Origin: Candidatus Latescibacterota bacterium
GTDB lineage: Bacteria > JAAXHH01
Length of the DNA: 64,000 nucleotides
NCBI GenBank assembly: GCA_022823465.1
Contig: JAJEHX010000033.1
Location: forward strand, 1 to 64,000
Direction: 5' to 3'
Shown here: positions 46,628 to 54,201 of the stretch, piece by piece
Numbering within the stretch: the first letter of the stretch is position 1
Layout of the letters: every line of letters starts with the position of its first letter
Notes under the pieces: generated by a model
Told to the model about the DNA's origin: nothing
What the model saw: only the letters and a program-made list of their open reading frames with translations
Database searches by the model: none
Position numbers and translations under genes: made by a program

Positions 46628-47998
46628 CTACCCGGCGATTCTCGAGTCCGGTATACGCCGGAGCCATAACAGGCACGCTATGCCTACAAGGGCCAGCACG
46701 CCGTTGAAACTGAACACCAGTATCCACGCCGACTGTACGGCGGCATGGTCGAGAATCGATCCCGCCAGAACGGGCGCGCCGGTCCCCGCCACGAATCCGA
46801 TGAAGGACTGCAGGGCCTGCGCGGAACCCACCAGGTTTCTCGGGGCGAGTTCCGTGACGGCGGTCGAGTAGATGGCGGAATCGGCGGCCGTAAAGAATCC
46901 GTATAAGAATCCCAGTACGACGAGGTACGTAAACGGCAATCCAACCAGCCAGCCGGCCAGGAATGAACAGATCCCGCTGACTGCGAAAACAAGCGTCGCG
47001 GTCCTGGTTCTTCCGAAGCGGTCCGACGCCCAACCGCCGAGAAGCACGCTGAAAATGCCGGTCATGAACATCAGGCCGGCCAGAGTGGCGGCACGCGAAG
47101 CCGCGTTGTCCGGATCAACTCCTCCCAGCATGAGCGCGGCGCCGAGAAGCAGCGGCAGCCACAGCCGCGCCAGGAAGAGCTCGGCAGTGTGCAGCGCGTA
47201 GGCCACGATTACCAGCACCAGCCGACGGTCACGCAGCGGCGCCAGGCTCAGCCAGCCGCCGTTCCCGGAGCCATCGGCGTTCCCGGAACCATCTGCGTTC
47301 CCGCAATCATCATCGTTCCCAAGTCCATCGCCGCTTCCGTGGTCATCCACCACGCGCGATGTCCGCGCAATTCGCCCTGTTGCAAGAAACGCGACGATAC
47401 CAATGCTCACCAAACCAGGCAACGTGGTAACCAGAAAGGCCGGTTCCCATCCGTCTATCCTTCCCAAGAGTATGCCCATGAACAGGTACGATACCGTCGT
47501 GCCGGCGTAACCCGATCCCACAAAGACGCTTACGGCCGTCGCCCTGCTCCCTCCTGCAAACCGGTGCGACACCAGGCGGATGCCCGTGATGTAAACACAC
47601 ACATGGCCGACACCATAAATGAATCGCAACAGGGAGGCGGTCCACAACCCCTCCGCCAGCATGGGAAACAGGAACCCGCTGCACGCCGTCAGCACAACGC
47701 CGGTAATCAGGATCCCCAGGGGATTGAACCGGTCAGTGAAGGGTACGAGCACCAGGGACGAAACGGCATATCCGGCCAGGTAAGAGGAAAAGATCAGGCC
47801 GGACTGGGTGTTATTCAGTCCCCACTCCGTGCGAATGAAAGGAAGGGACGCGACGTAACTCGAGGAGGAAAGCAGGATGAGAAACAGGACGCTGCTTAAC
47901 CCGGCGAGCCAGGCTATGTCGGGCCAGGTGGTCTGTGCGGCGCCACTTCTACGGGCGGCTGAGTTTACAGGTGAGCGGGATGAATCGAATGATGACAA
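46628..47998 (-). CDS. MFS transporter with an expanded cytoplasmic loop
   Basis: A 456-residue major-facilitator permease with twelve membrane segments. An MFS-type loop motif is present after TM2 (FTDRFNPLGI) and in the second half (GGWASDRFGRTRTA). Between TM6 and TM7 the loop contains five 18 bp-encoded hexapeptides (GDGLGN, DDDCGN, ADGSGN, ADGSGN...), a glycine/asparagine/aspartate-rich expansion. The substrate is not predictable. The first 25 residues are hydrophilic. Confidence 0.88.
   Translation of the reverse strand: MSSFDSSRSPVNSAARRSGAAQTTWPDIAWLAGLSSVLFLILLSSSSYVASLPFIRTEWGLNNTQSGLIFSSYLAGYAVSSLVLVPFTDRFNPLGILITGVVLTACSGFLFPMLAEGLWTASLLRFIYGVGHVCVYITGIRLVSHRFAGGSRATAVSVFVGSGYAGTTVSYLFMGILLGRIDGWEPAFLVTTLPGLVSIGIVAFLATGRIARTSRVVDDHGSGDGLGNDDDCGNADGSGNADGSGNGGWLSLAPLRDRRLVLVIVAYALHTAELFLARLWLPLLLGAALMLGGVDPDNAASRAATLAGLMFMTGIFSVLLGGWASDRFGRTRTATLVFAVSGICSFLAGWLVGLPFTYLVVLGFLYGFFTAADSAIYSTAVTELAPRNLVGSAQALQSFIGFVAGTGAPVLAGSILDHAAVQSAWILVFSFNGVLALVGIACLLWLRRIPDSRIAG
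47261..47350 (-). repeat. 18 bp x 5 in-frame tandem repeat
   Basis: Units beginning GTTCCC (or GCTTCC) start at 47261, 47279, 47297, 47315 and 47333 in plus-strand reading. They encode the hexapeptide series of the MFS inter-domain loop. The copies nearest 47261 are the most alike. Confidence 0.85.
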
Positions 47999-48152
47999 CG
48001 GTTCAGATCAGGATGGGTTCCCTACAAGCCACAAAAATGAAACCATTCAAACGGCGTGTTTTGCAGGTATGATACTCCGAAGCCCGGAAAACCTCAAGGT
48101 ACGTTCATCTTTATGGTCCGGTAGCCTGAGTATTAAGGTTGTAACGATGGAT

Positions 48153-48180
48153 TTGTGCTTGCAATTACACCATTTATGAT
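48153..48180 (+). promoter_or_regulatory. possible promoter of the HigBA-type operon
   Basis: TTGTGC (48153-48158) and TATGAT (48175-48180) are 16 bp apart. The predicted transcript start would be only a few bases before the toxin ATG (48193), so the mRNA would be nearly leaderless. The boxes are suggestive only. Confidence 0.3.
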
Positions 48181-48192
48181 GTATTGTGGTTT

Positions 48193-48570
48193 ATGAATCA
48201 AATTTGGAGAGTAGTTTACTACGAATCAAAGATCGGTCGATGTGAGATACAAGAATTCATCGAAGCTCGTGGAAAGCGAGATCAGGCTAAATTACTCAGT
48301 TGGATTTCGCTACTCGCTGATTATGGCCCTCACCTCCCTCGTCCTCACGCCGACCTCCTTGAGGATGGGATCCACGAGCTTCGAGTAACTTTATCGGGAG
48401 ATCAGGTACGGTGCCTGTATTTCTTCTGCATGCGTAATCTCATTGTGCTTACACATGCGTTTGTTAAAACTACCGGTCGGGTACCTCGGAATGAAATCCG
48501 TAAAGCGCTGAAATCTCGTAATGACTTTTTGAATCGACTCGATGAACGCCTGAAGAAAGGAAGTTCCTGA
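48193..48570 (+). CDS. RelE/HigB-family toxin
   Basis: A 125-residue toxin of the RelE/ParE superfamily (HigB or phage Gp49-like). It has the 'pp.v.YY..k.G..pv.eFi..l' type opening (WRVVYYESKIGRCEIQEFIEARG), the central LADYGPHLPRPHADLLEDGIHELRV and the basic C-terminus with RCLYFFCMRNLIVLTHAFVKTTGRVPRNEI. Such toxins cut mRNA at the ribosome. The antitoxin gene follows with TGATG overlap, the toxin-first order typical of higBA. GC content is lower than the surroundings. Confidence 0.87.
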   Translation: MNQIWRVVYYESKIGRCEIQEFIEARGKRDQAKLLSWISLLADYGPHLPRPHADLLEDGIHELRVTLSGDQVRCLYFFCMRNLIVLTHAFVKTTGRVPRNEIRKALKSRNDFLNRLDERLKKGSS

Positions 48571-48839
48571 TGCGAACCTTCGCCAGCCATATCGAGCAGA
48601 AGCTCAAAGATGAACGCTTTCGTAAAATGTTTGAAGAGGAGAAGCAGATGGCTGAGTTGGCCGTAAGTCTTGCGCTTGCACGTGACAAATCGGGGAAATC
48701 GCAGCAGGATATAGCTAAAGAAGCCCGAATAACTCAACAACAGCTATCCAGGCTGGAAAACGGAGCGAGATGCAACGTCAATACGCTGCTCAAAGTGTGC
48801 AAAGCATTAGGCCTAACGCTGGAATTGAAAGAGGCGTAA
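48570..48839 (+). CDS. XRE-family antitoxin (HigA-like)
   Basis: An 89-residue DNA-binding antitoxin. The helix-turn-helix is at about 40-65 (GKSQQDIAKEARITQQQLSRLENG), followed by NVNTLLKVCKALGLTLEL. Its N-terminal charged helix probably wraps the toxin. It overlaps the toxin stop by one base (TGATG) and should repress the shared promoter. Confidence 0.88.
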   Translation: MRTFASHIEQKLKDERFRKMFEEEKQMAELAVSLALARDKSGKSQQDIAKEARITQQQLSRLENGARCNVNTLLKVCKALGLTLELKEA

Positions 48840-48901
48840 TTCCGGGTATTTTCCGGAGTACTGACCAGATACCGGGGTCTTAATTTACCAGGAAGGTTAA
48901 A

Positions 48902-49723
48902 TTGATCAAATTAGTCTGCTGGAACATCGCCCGCCGACATGACCCCTGGCGGAGTCTGGTAAAAAATGAGAGTAAGGCTGACATAGCCCTGCTACAGGAG
49001 GCCAGATTACCTCCCGAAGACGTGAGGACGTGTTTGGAGGTCGACCCCGGGCCGTTCCACGATTTGAATGACAAAAGTATCTCACGATGTGCTGTTGTAA
49101 AACTCACCGAGGAAATAAAAGTTGAGTGGCTCGAACCGGTACCCATCGCAAGATCGAAATACGGCGATTTCGTTGAAAGCCATCCTGGGTGTATTTCGTC
49201 TGCAATTGTCACATCGTCCAACAGTACTTCCTTTACAGCCGTGTCCTTTTGTACGGAATTTGAGAAACCTCATTGGTCGACTGGGAAAATGTCCTGGGAC
49301 GTCGTAGACGCATCCATCCACCGTATCATCTCGGACATATCCTTGCTGATTGGGAGGCAACATGGTCACCGAATCATTGCCGCCGGTGATCTCACGGTTA
49401 CGTATGGCTACGGAGTCAACGAATACTGGAAGCGGCGTGAAGCTCTCATATTCGAAAGGATGGCGGCTATCGGGCTACCACTTGTCGGTCCGCAATACCC
49501 TCATGGCCGACAAGCCAATCCATGGCCGGATGAACTACCAGAATACAGCAAGAATGTCCCCACTTATTTCCATCCTACACAAACCCCTGAGACAGCTACT
49601 AGACAACTGGATTACGTATTTGCGTCCGAGAGCATGGCAGATTCCGTCAAGGTGCGTGCCTTGAACCGCCCCGAAGAATGGGGACCGAGTGACCACTGCC
49701 GGATTGAGATTGAGGTCGAGTAG
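48902..49723 (+). CDS. endonuclease/exonuclease/phosphatase-fold protein
   Basis: A 273-residue protein of the EEP (DNase I-like) fold. The catalytic series is visible: CWNIA (Asn), ALLQEARL (Glu), IIAAGDLTV (Asp, where most have GDFN), QLDYVFAS (Asp) and PSDHCRI (Asp-His). It cleaves phosphodiester bonds in nucleic acid or a signalling molecule. The start is TTG 48902 behind GGAAGG. It stands 62 bp after the HigBA pair and shares its lower GC content, so they may have arrived together. Confidence 0.82.
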   Translation: MIKLVCWNIARRHDPWRSLVKNESKADIALLQEARLPPEDVRTCLEVDPGPFHDLNDKSISRCAVVKLTEEIKVEWLEPVPIARSKYGDFVESHPGCISSAIVTSSNSTSFTAVSFCTEFEKPHWSTGKMSWDVVDASIHRIISDISLLIGRQHGHRIIAAGDLTVTYGYGVNEYWKRREALIFERMAAIGLPLVGPQYPHGRQANPWPDELPEYSKNVPTYFHPTQTPETATRQLDYVFASESMADSVKVRALNRPEEWGPSDHCRIEIEVE

Positions 49724-49765
49724 CGGGAACGAGGTTTCCAGTAGGCTAGCCGCAGAGGACACGCC

Positions 49766-50332
49766 ATGACCGCACACGAGAATACGCCTCAAACCTACCT
49801 GGCCCTGCTGCGCGGAATCAATGTCGGTGGCAAGAACGTCATCAAGATGGTGGATCTGCGGGAATGTTTCGAGGCTGAAGGCTTCCGCGATGTTACCACC
49901 TACATCCAGAGCGGGAACGTGGTCTTTCGCTCGCCGACAACGGCACTTAGAACGCTGACGAAGCGAATCGAGAAGATGCTGGCCGCGGCGTTCGACTACG
50001 AAGCGAGTGTCGTGATGCGCTCTCGGAAGCAGATGCGGGCAGTGGTTTCCGATGCGCCGGCGGGGTTTGGAGAACGGCCGGATACGTACCGCTACGATGT
50101 CATCTTCCTGAAGGCGCCTCTTACGGCAACTGCCGCCATGGAGGGCGTCCCTGCCAGGCCTGGGGTGGATGAATCCTGGGCAGGCAGCGGCGTGCTATAC
50201 TTCTCAAGACGCATCGACCAGGCCTCGCGGAGCTATCTCAGCCGTTTTGCGTCGATGCCCTTGTACCAGCGTGTGACCGTCCGCAACTGGAACACGACGA
50301 CCCGGTTGCTTGAGCTGATGGAGAAAGCCTGA
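49766..50332 (+). CDS. DUF1697 family protein
   Basis: A 188-residue protein with the clear DUF1697 opening YLALLRGINVGGKNVIKMVDLRE, the stretch VTTYIQSGNVVF and C-terminal TVRNWNTTTRLLELM. The family is widespread and uncharacterised. GC content returns to the chromosomal level at this gene. The start ATG 49766 is preceded by GAGGACACGCC. Confidence 0.9.
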   Translation: MTAHENTPQTYLALLRGINVGGKNVIKMVDLRECFEAEGFRDVTTYIQSGNVVFRSPTTALRTLTKRIEKMLAAAFDYEASVVMRSRKQMRAVVSDAPAGFGERPDTYRYDVIFLKAPLTATAAMEGVPARPGVDESWAGSGVLYFSRRIDQASRSYLSRFASMPLYQRVTVRNWNTTTRLLELMEKA

Positions 50333-50363
50333 ATCCCAGTCAACCGGTCCTATCCCCGTGGCC

Positions 50364-50430
50364 GTTCCCTGCGGACTACTGTTCCCTGCGGTCTTCCGTT
50401 CCCTGTGGTCTACTGTTCGCGGACTTGACC
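50364..50430 (+). repeat. 17 bp degenerate tandem repeat, four units
   Basis: Units of the type GTTCCCTGCGG(A/T)CT(A/T)C(T/C) start at 50364, 50381, 50398 and (shortened) 50415. They lie between two converging genes, the DUF1697 gene and the lipoprotein gene. Confidence 0.9.
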
Positions 50431-50471
50431 AGTGCTGTCTGAGTAGAGCGACGCCAGTCGAGGGCAAGGCG

Positions 50472-50936
50472 TCACTCTTTACCGCACCGTCCATCTCTAA
50501 ATACCAAAACGGGCTCGTTGGGTATCGAGCAGTCGGAAAGATACCCATAGAGCTCATTCATCTCGGCTTCAAAGGCGTCATACGCAGTCAGCCGCTCGGT
50601 CAGCGCCGTTGAATCTGTTGACGCGACGGAGTAAACGATGTACTCCCAAGGACCGCCGCAGGGTTTAGAACCCAGGCCCGCGTAGCGACAGTCGGCAATT
50701 GACGCGCCCTCAGCGTCGCCAATGAGCGCGTCGATTTCCCGCCGCATCTCCATTAACCGGGCACGGTCGCCTTCCTCGGTCCGCTGATCGCCTTCCTCCG
50801 GCTGCTCCTCCTCGACCGGCTGCTCCTCCTCGACCGGCTGCTGTTCGCCATTGTTGTCTGGTCCAACAATTGGATCTCGTTCGTCACAGGCAAGGAGGGA
50901 AACGGATATCCATACCGCCGCAACCAGGTATCGCAT
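50472..50936 (-). CDS. small lipoprotein with acidic repeats
   Basis: A 154-residue lipoprotein with lipobox SLLAC at residue 17. The first mature stretch is a repetitive acidic linker (EQQPVEEEQPVEEEQPEEGDQ-type), encoded by an 18 bp tandem repeat (50799-50850). The C-terminal part has four cysteines (ADCRYAG, KPCGGPW, SDCSIP, DGRCGKE) that could form two disulfides. No named domain is recognised. It converges with the DUF1697 gene. Confidence 0.75.
   Translation of the reverse strand: MRYLVAAVWISVSLLACDERDPIVGPDNNGEQQPVEEEQPVEEEQPEEGDQRTEEGDRARLMEMRREIDALIGDAEGASIADCRYAGLGSKPCGGPWEYIVYSVASTDSTALTERLTAYDAFEAEMNELYGYLSDCSIPNEPVLVFRDGRCGKE
50799..50850 (-). repeat. 18 bp in-frame tandem repeat
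   Basis: CGGCTGCTCCTCCTCGAC occurs at 50799-50816 and 50817-50834, followed by a partial third copy. Diverged copies are visible on the other side (50766-50798). It encodes EEEQPV-type hexapeptides of the lipoprotein linker. Confidence 0.9.
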
Positions 50937-51183
50937 GGGTTTTCCTTTCTGTCGAACAAGCGTTCTCGTTCCCTTAATGGAGAACGCTTCGCTTCACGAA
51001 CAGTTCCTCTTCCGAGTCTGGCGAATGACCATGCTGGCGACTTTATTTTCTAACCATCCGATGAGCGGGCATTACATCCGATTCCACGTGTGAATCCACT
51101 GGATAATCTTTATAGTAATATCAACATAGTAGCCTAAACACCTTCTTTTCTCGAGTGCTGTAGCAGGGAAAGGAGAATTCACG

Positions 51184-52341
51184 ATGCAAAAGTACCGTGT
51201 CGCCATTCTGGGCTGCCGCGGGCGGGGCACGGCCGCGGGCCGCGCGTACCATCAGCATCCCCGCACCGAGGTGGTGGCATTATGCGATCTCGTGCCCGAG
51301 CTGCTGGCGACCCTCGGCGACGAACTGGGGGTCACGGCACGTTACGACGATCTCGACCGGATGATAGAGGCCGAGGCCCCGGACATCGTCGCCATTCCCA
51401 CGGGCACCGAGTTCCACTATCCGCTGGCCATGCGCGTGCTGGAGCACGGAGTCCACATCGATATCGAAAAGCCGATCTGCACGACCCTGGCGGAAGCCGA
51501 CGCGGTGCTGGCCAAGGCCGCGGAGAAAGGGGTGCGGGTAGCCGTGCATCACCAGGGGCGCACCGGCGGCGCGCTGCAAGCCGTCAAAGCGGCGATTGCC
51601 GAGGGCCGGATCGGCGACCTGCGCTACCTGCAGGGCAGCGGCAAGGGCTACTACGGCGGCTACGGCCTGATGAATATCGCCACGCATTCGCTCAATGCCA
51701 TGCTCGGCGTGGCCGGCCCGGTGGGAAGCGTGCAGGCTGTGGCCCTGACCGATGGCCGCCAAATCACGCCCGAGGATGTGGTGCCGTCGCCGAGCGGCAT
51801 GGGCTATATCGCCGGTGAGCACGTGACCGCGGCGCTTGCCTTTGAATGCGGGATTTCGGGTGTCCTCCTGCAGCACCGCTTCCCAAAGATGGATTCGACA
51901 GCCTATATGATCGAGATCTATGGCACCGAGGGCCGGCTCTACTGGAAAAGCGGCGCCCCGTGGATTCTGTCCACGCCGCACTTTGCCCCCGGCCAGGACG
52001 AGTGGCAACCGCTTGCCCCCATCGTGCCGGAGCACTACGATCCGGCGGGACCGGCTTCCCTGGAGGACTACCAGTTCGCCGATGAGTACGTGCAGGCGCT
52101 CGACGAGGGCCGTGCGCACGAGTGTTCGGGGGACGCCGGCCGCCATGTGCTGGAGATTCTGATGGGGATTTTTGAGTCGGGCGCACGCGGCCGGCGCGTG
52201 GATCTGCCGCAAGCGGACCGCGATCACCCGCTCCTGCGCTGGCGCGGAGAACACGGCCTGGGCCTGCCCGGTCCGATGCCGCGCCCCTATGGGGAATGGC
52301 TCGCCGCGGAAGACGGCCGTTTGGGCCGGAGTGCGAGCTAG
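51184..52341 (+). CDS. Gfo/Idh/MocA family oxidoreductase
   Basis: A 385-residue NAD(P)-dependent enzyme. The Rossmann motif is AILGCRGRGTAAGRAYHQHP, the catalytic motif HIDIEKPICTTLAEADAVL, and an active-site histidine is probably in MNIATHSLNAML. AAAGGAG precedes the ATG by about 7 nt. The 247 bp upstream spacer is AT-rich, with TATAGT-like words near 51112 but no clear promoter pair. The gene stands alone, facing an amidohydrolase on the other strand. Confidence 0.9.
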   Translation: MQKYRVAILGCRGRGTAAGRAYHQHPRTEVVALCDLVPELLATLGDELGVTARYDDLDRMIEAEAPDIVAIPTGTEFHYPLAMRVLEHGVHIDIEKPICTTLAEADAVLAKAAEKGVRVAVHHQGRTGGALQAVKAAIAEGRIGDLRYLQGSGKGYYGGYGLMNIATHSLNAMLGVAGPVGSVQAVALTDGRQITPEDVVPSPSGMGYIAGEHVTAALAFECGISGVLLQHRFPKMDSTAYMIEIYGTEGRLYWKSGAPWILSTPHFAPGQDEWQPLAPIVPEHYDPAGPASLEDYQFADEYVQALDEGRAHECSGDAGRHVLEILMGIFESGARGRRVDLPQADRDHPLLRWRGEHGLGLPGPMPRPYGEWLAAEDGRLGRSAS

Positions 52342-52365
52342 CAGCCAGGCGCATCCAGCAGACCG

Positions 52366-52433
52366 GCCTCGACCGCAGGCTGGCATCGACCGCAGGCCCG
52401 CATCGTCCGCGGGTCCGCCTCGTCCCTATCCGG
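52366..52433 (+). repeat. 17 bp tandem repeat, four units, entering a CDS end
   Basis: Units GC(C/A)TCG(A/T)CCGC(A/G)GG(C/T)(C/T)(C/G) start at 52366, 52383, 52400 and 52417. The last unit overlaps the stop codon (52426-52428) and last codons of the minus-strand amidohydrolase, so again the array reaches into a gene's 3' end. Confidence 0.88.
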
Positions 52434-53550
52434 CCGACCTGCCCGTCCCCATGATCCGCTCCATGTTCCCACCCAGGATAGCCGCCATATCGTCCTCGTC
52501 CAGGAACGGGCAGTAGCGCCTCACGTAGTCGAGGCTCTGGCGGTATGTCCAGTGCAGCAGCACGATGGGAATGTCCGTACCCCACAGGATGCGATCGGCG
52601 CCGAAACGTTCGACCATCTTTTCTAGGACGGGCCGCATCTGGGGCATGGGGTAGTCCCAGCGCGACTGCATGAACACGGCGAAGAGGATCTGGATGTGGA
52701 AGCGCGGGTGGTCCGCAGGTGCGGCCTCGTATATCTCATCAGGGACGTTAAGCCGGTCGCCGTCGGCAAACATCCGCCACGGGAAACCATGGGTCACGAT
52801 CACGTCGACATCGGGAAACCGGTCCATCCAGGCACGCAACGAACGTAACTCTTCCACGTAAGCGGATGGCGAACCGACCGCGCCGAGGGTGAAGAACACC
52901 GGGATATCCAGCCCGGCCACCACTGCCCAGAATGGATCGAAATCCGGTCCGGTCCATTCGGGCGACAGGTCGTAGAGTGGCCGGTGGAAGGGCGCGAACT
53001 GAAGGCCCGAAAGACCGTGTACGCGGATCGCCCGTTCCAGTTTCTCGATCGCGTCGCCGGTCCTTTCGGGAATCCACCATTCGGGGATCTGGACCAGACC
53101 CTGGATCCGCCCCGGATAGCGCTGGCAGCATGCCGCGATGTACCCGTCGTCGAGCCCCATGTATGGCGTGCGGTGCAGGAGGGCTCGGTCGACACCCGCG
53201 TAGTCCATTTCCGCCACCAGGCTTTCTGCGGAGAAGGAGAAGTCCTCTGTCCACGGCGGCAGAGCCTGCTTTATATAATCCTCGCCATCTACCGTCCACT
53301 CCGCCAGGCCGTGCGCTCCGGTTCGGAAATCCGCGTCCCGCAGGCCTTCGAAGCGCCATGACCGGTCGGGATCGTAAAGTCCAGTAGAGTCAGCCTGAGC
53401 GCGGTCGTCGCGCCGCCAGACGGGCTGCTGCCGGGCCTGGGCCATGAACAGCTGCAGGTGACGCCGGAATTCGGCCAGGTCGTCGAATCCACCAATATCG
53501 CGCGGAGGAGGAAAGCAGTAGGCGTGTCCGTCGTAGATCATGGCCTTCAT
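52426..53550 (-). CDS. amidohydrolase (PF04909-type)
   Basis: A 374-residue TIM-barrel hydrolase or decarboxylase. The metal strand at the N-terminus is degenerate (YDGHAYCF, where HxH is usual). The barrel-end motifs DVIVTHGFPWRM and DRILWGTDIPIVLLHW (catalytic Asp) are present. Insertions after strand 1 make it longer than the relative at 34390. ATG 53550 or 53541 may be used; the latter has AAGG just upstream. It converges on the Gfo/Idh gene across a 17 bp repeat. Confidence 0.82.
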   Translation of the reverse strand: MKAMIYDGHAYCFPPPRDIGGFDDLAEFRRHLQLFMAQARQQPVWRRDDRAQADSTGLYDPDRSWRFEGLRDADFRTGAHGLAEWTVDGEDYIKQALPPWTEDFSFSAESLVAEMDYAGVDRALLHRTPYMGLDDGYIAACCQRYPGRIQGLVQIPEWWIPERTGDAIEKLERAIRVHGLSGLQFAPFHRPLYDLSPEWTGPDFDPFWAVVAGLDIPVFFTLGAVGSPSAYVEELRSLRAWMDRFPDVDVIVTHGFPWRMFADGDRLNVPDEIYEAAPADHPRFHIQILFAVFMQSRWDYPMPQMRPVLEKMVERFGADRILWGTDIPIVLLHWTYRQSLDYVRRYCPFLDEDDMAAILGGNMERIMGTGRSAG

Positions 53551-53806
53551 GATAAACGAATGCGTACTGGATGTCAAAATCACCTGTGACCGTTCGTCTG
53601 AGCTCGCGGCCCTCCGAAGGAAGTACGGATTCCACTTAAAAAGCCAAAGTGCTTACAGATGATTTTTAGTTGCACACTTCTTTCACCGAATAAACGCGCC
53701 TTCAGAAAGGTGAATCAGGTTGACTTTAACGATCAAACGCATGTTTTTCTAACATATCTCGGTGATGTTCCTACCATGGTCGTAATCTTCGCGTTAGAGG
53801 TATCGT

Positions 53807-54025
53807 ATGGATTATAAAGTGCCTCTTATCTTGACTCCACAGGCTGAGGGTGGATACACCGTGACTTCTCCCTTGTTGCCTGAGTTGGTGACAGAAGGTG
53901 ATTCCATATCCGAAGCATTGGAAAACGTCAGCGATGCCCTGGCTGCGGTAATCGAGATATACGAGGACTCAGGGAGAGAATTGCCACAGAATACACTAAT
54001 TCCCGATGCAAATAGTCCTGTCTGA
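53807..54025 (+). CDS. HicB-like protein (antitoxin fold), apparently without HicA
   Basis: A 72-residue protein with the HicB partial RNase-H fold (PLILTPQAEGGYTVTSPLLPELVTEGDSISEALENVSDALAAVIEIYEDSGRELP). No DNA-binding tail is present. In hic loci a HicA toxin gene with a small double-stranded-RNA-binding fold lies next to it; I find none on either strand within 200 bp. A short open stretch after it (from GTG 54072) has no HicA features. It could be an orphan antitoxin or regulate a distant partner. The patch is AT-rich. Confidence 0.8.
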   Translation: MDYKVPLILTPQAEGGYTVTSPLLPELVTEGDSISEALENVSDALAAVIEIYEDSGRELPQNTLIPDANSPV

Positions 54026-54201
54026 GCCGCTACCGCCTATCTGATCAATCCGAACCGCTTTTTCGAGTAAAGTGACGAAGAGACTAGGATTTCACAAGTT
54101 AGTGTTAGTTCAAAACGACCGTGACCTCCTGGCGCGGCCCTTACCCAGCTTACCCAATTTCGATCCCCGGAGGACCTAATATACCATTCGGAGTTGTCTC
54201 A

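Noticed and set aside
54072-54179. short frame after the HicB-like gene as a HicA toxin
   Set aside because: The 35 residues lack the HicA glycine-serine-histidine core and the frame overlaps the Fic leader. It may only be chance.
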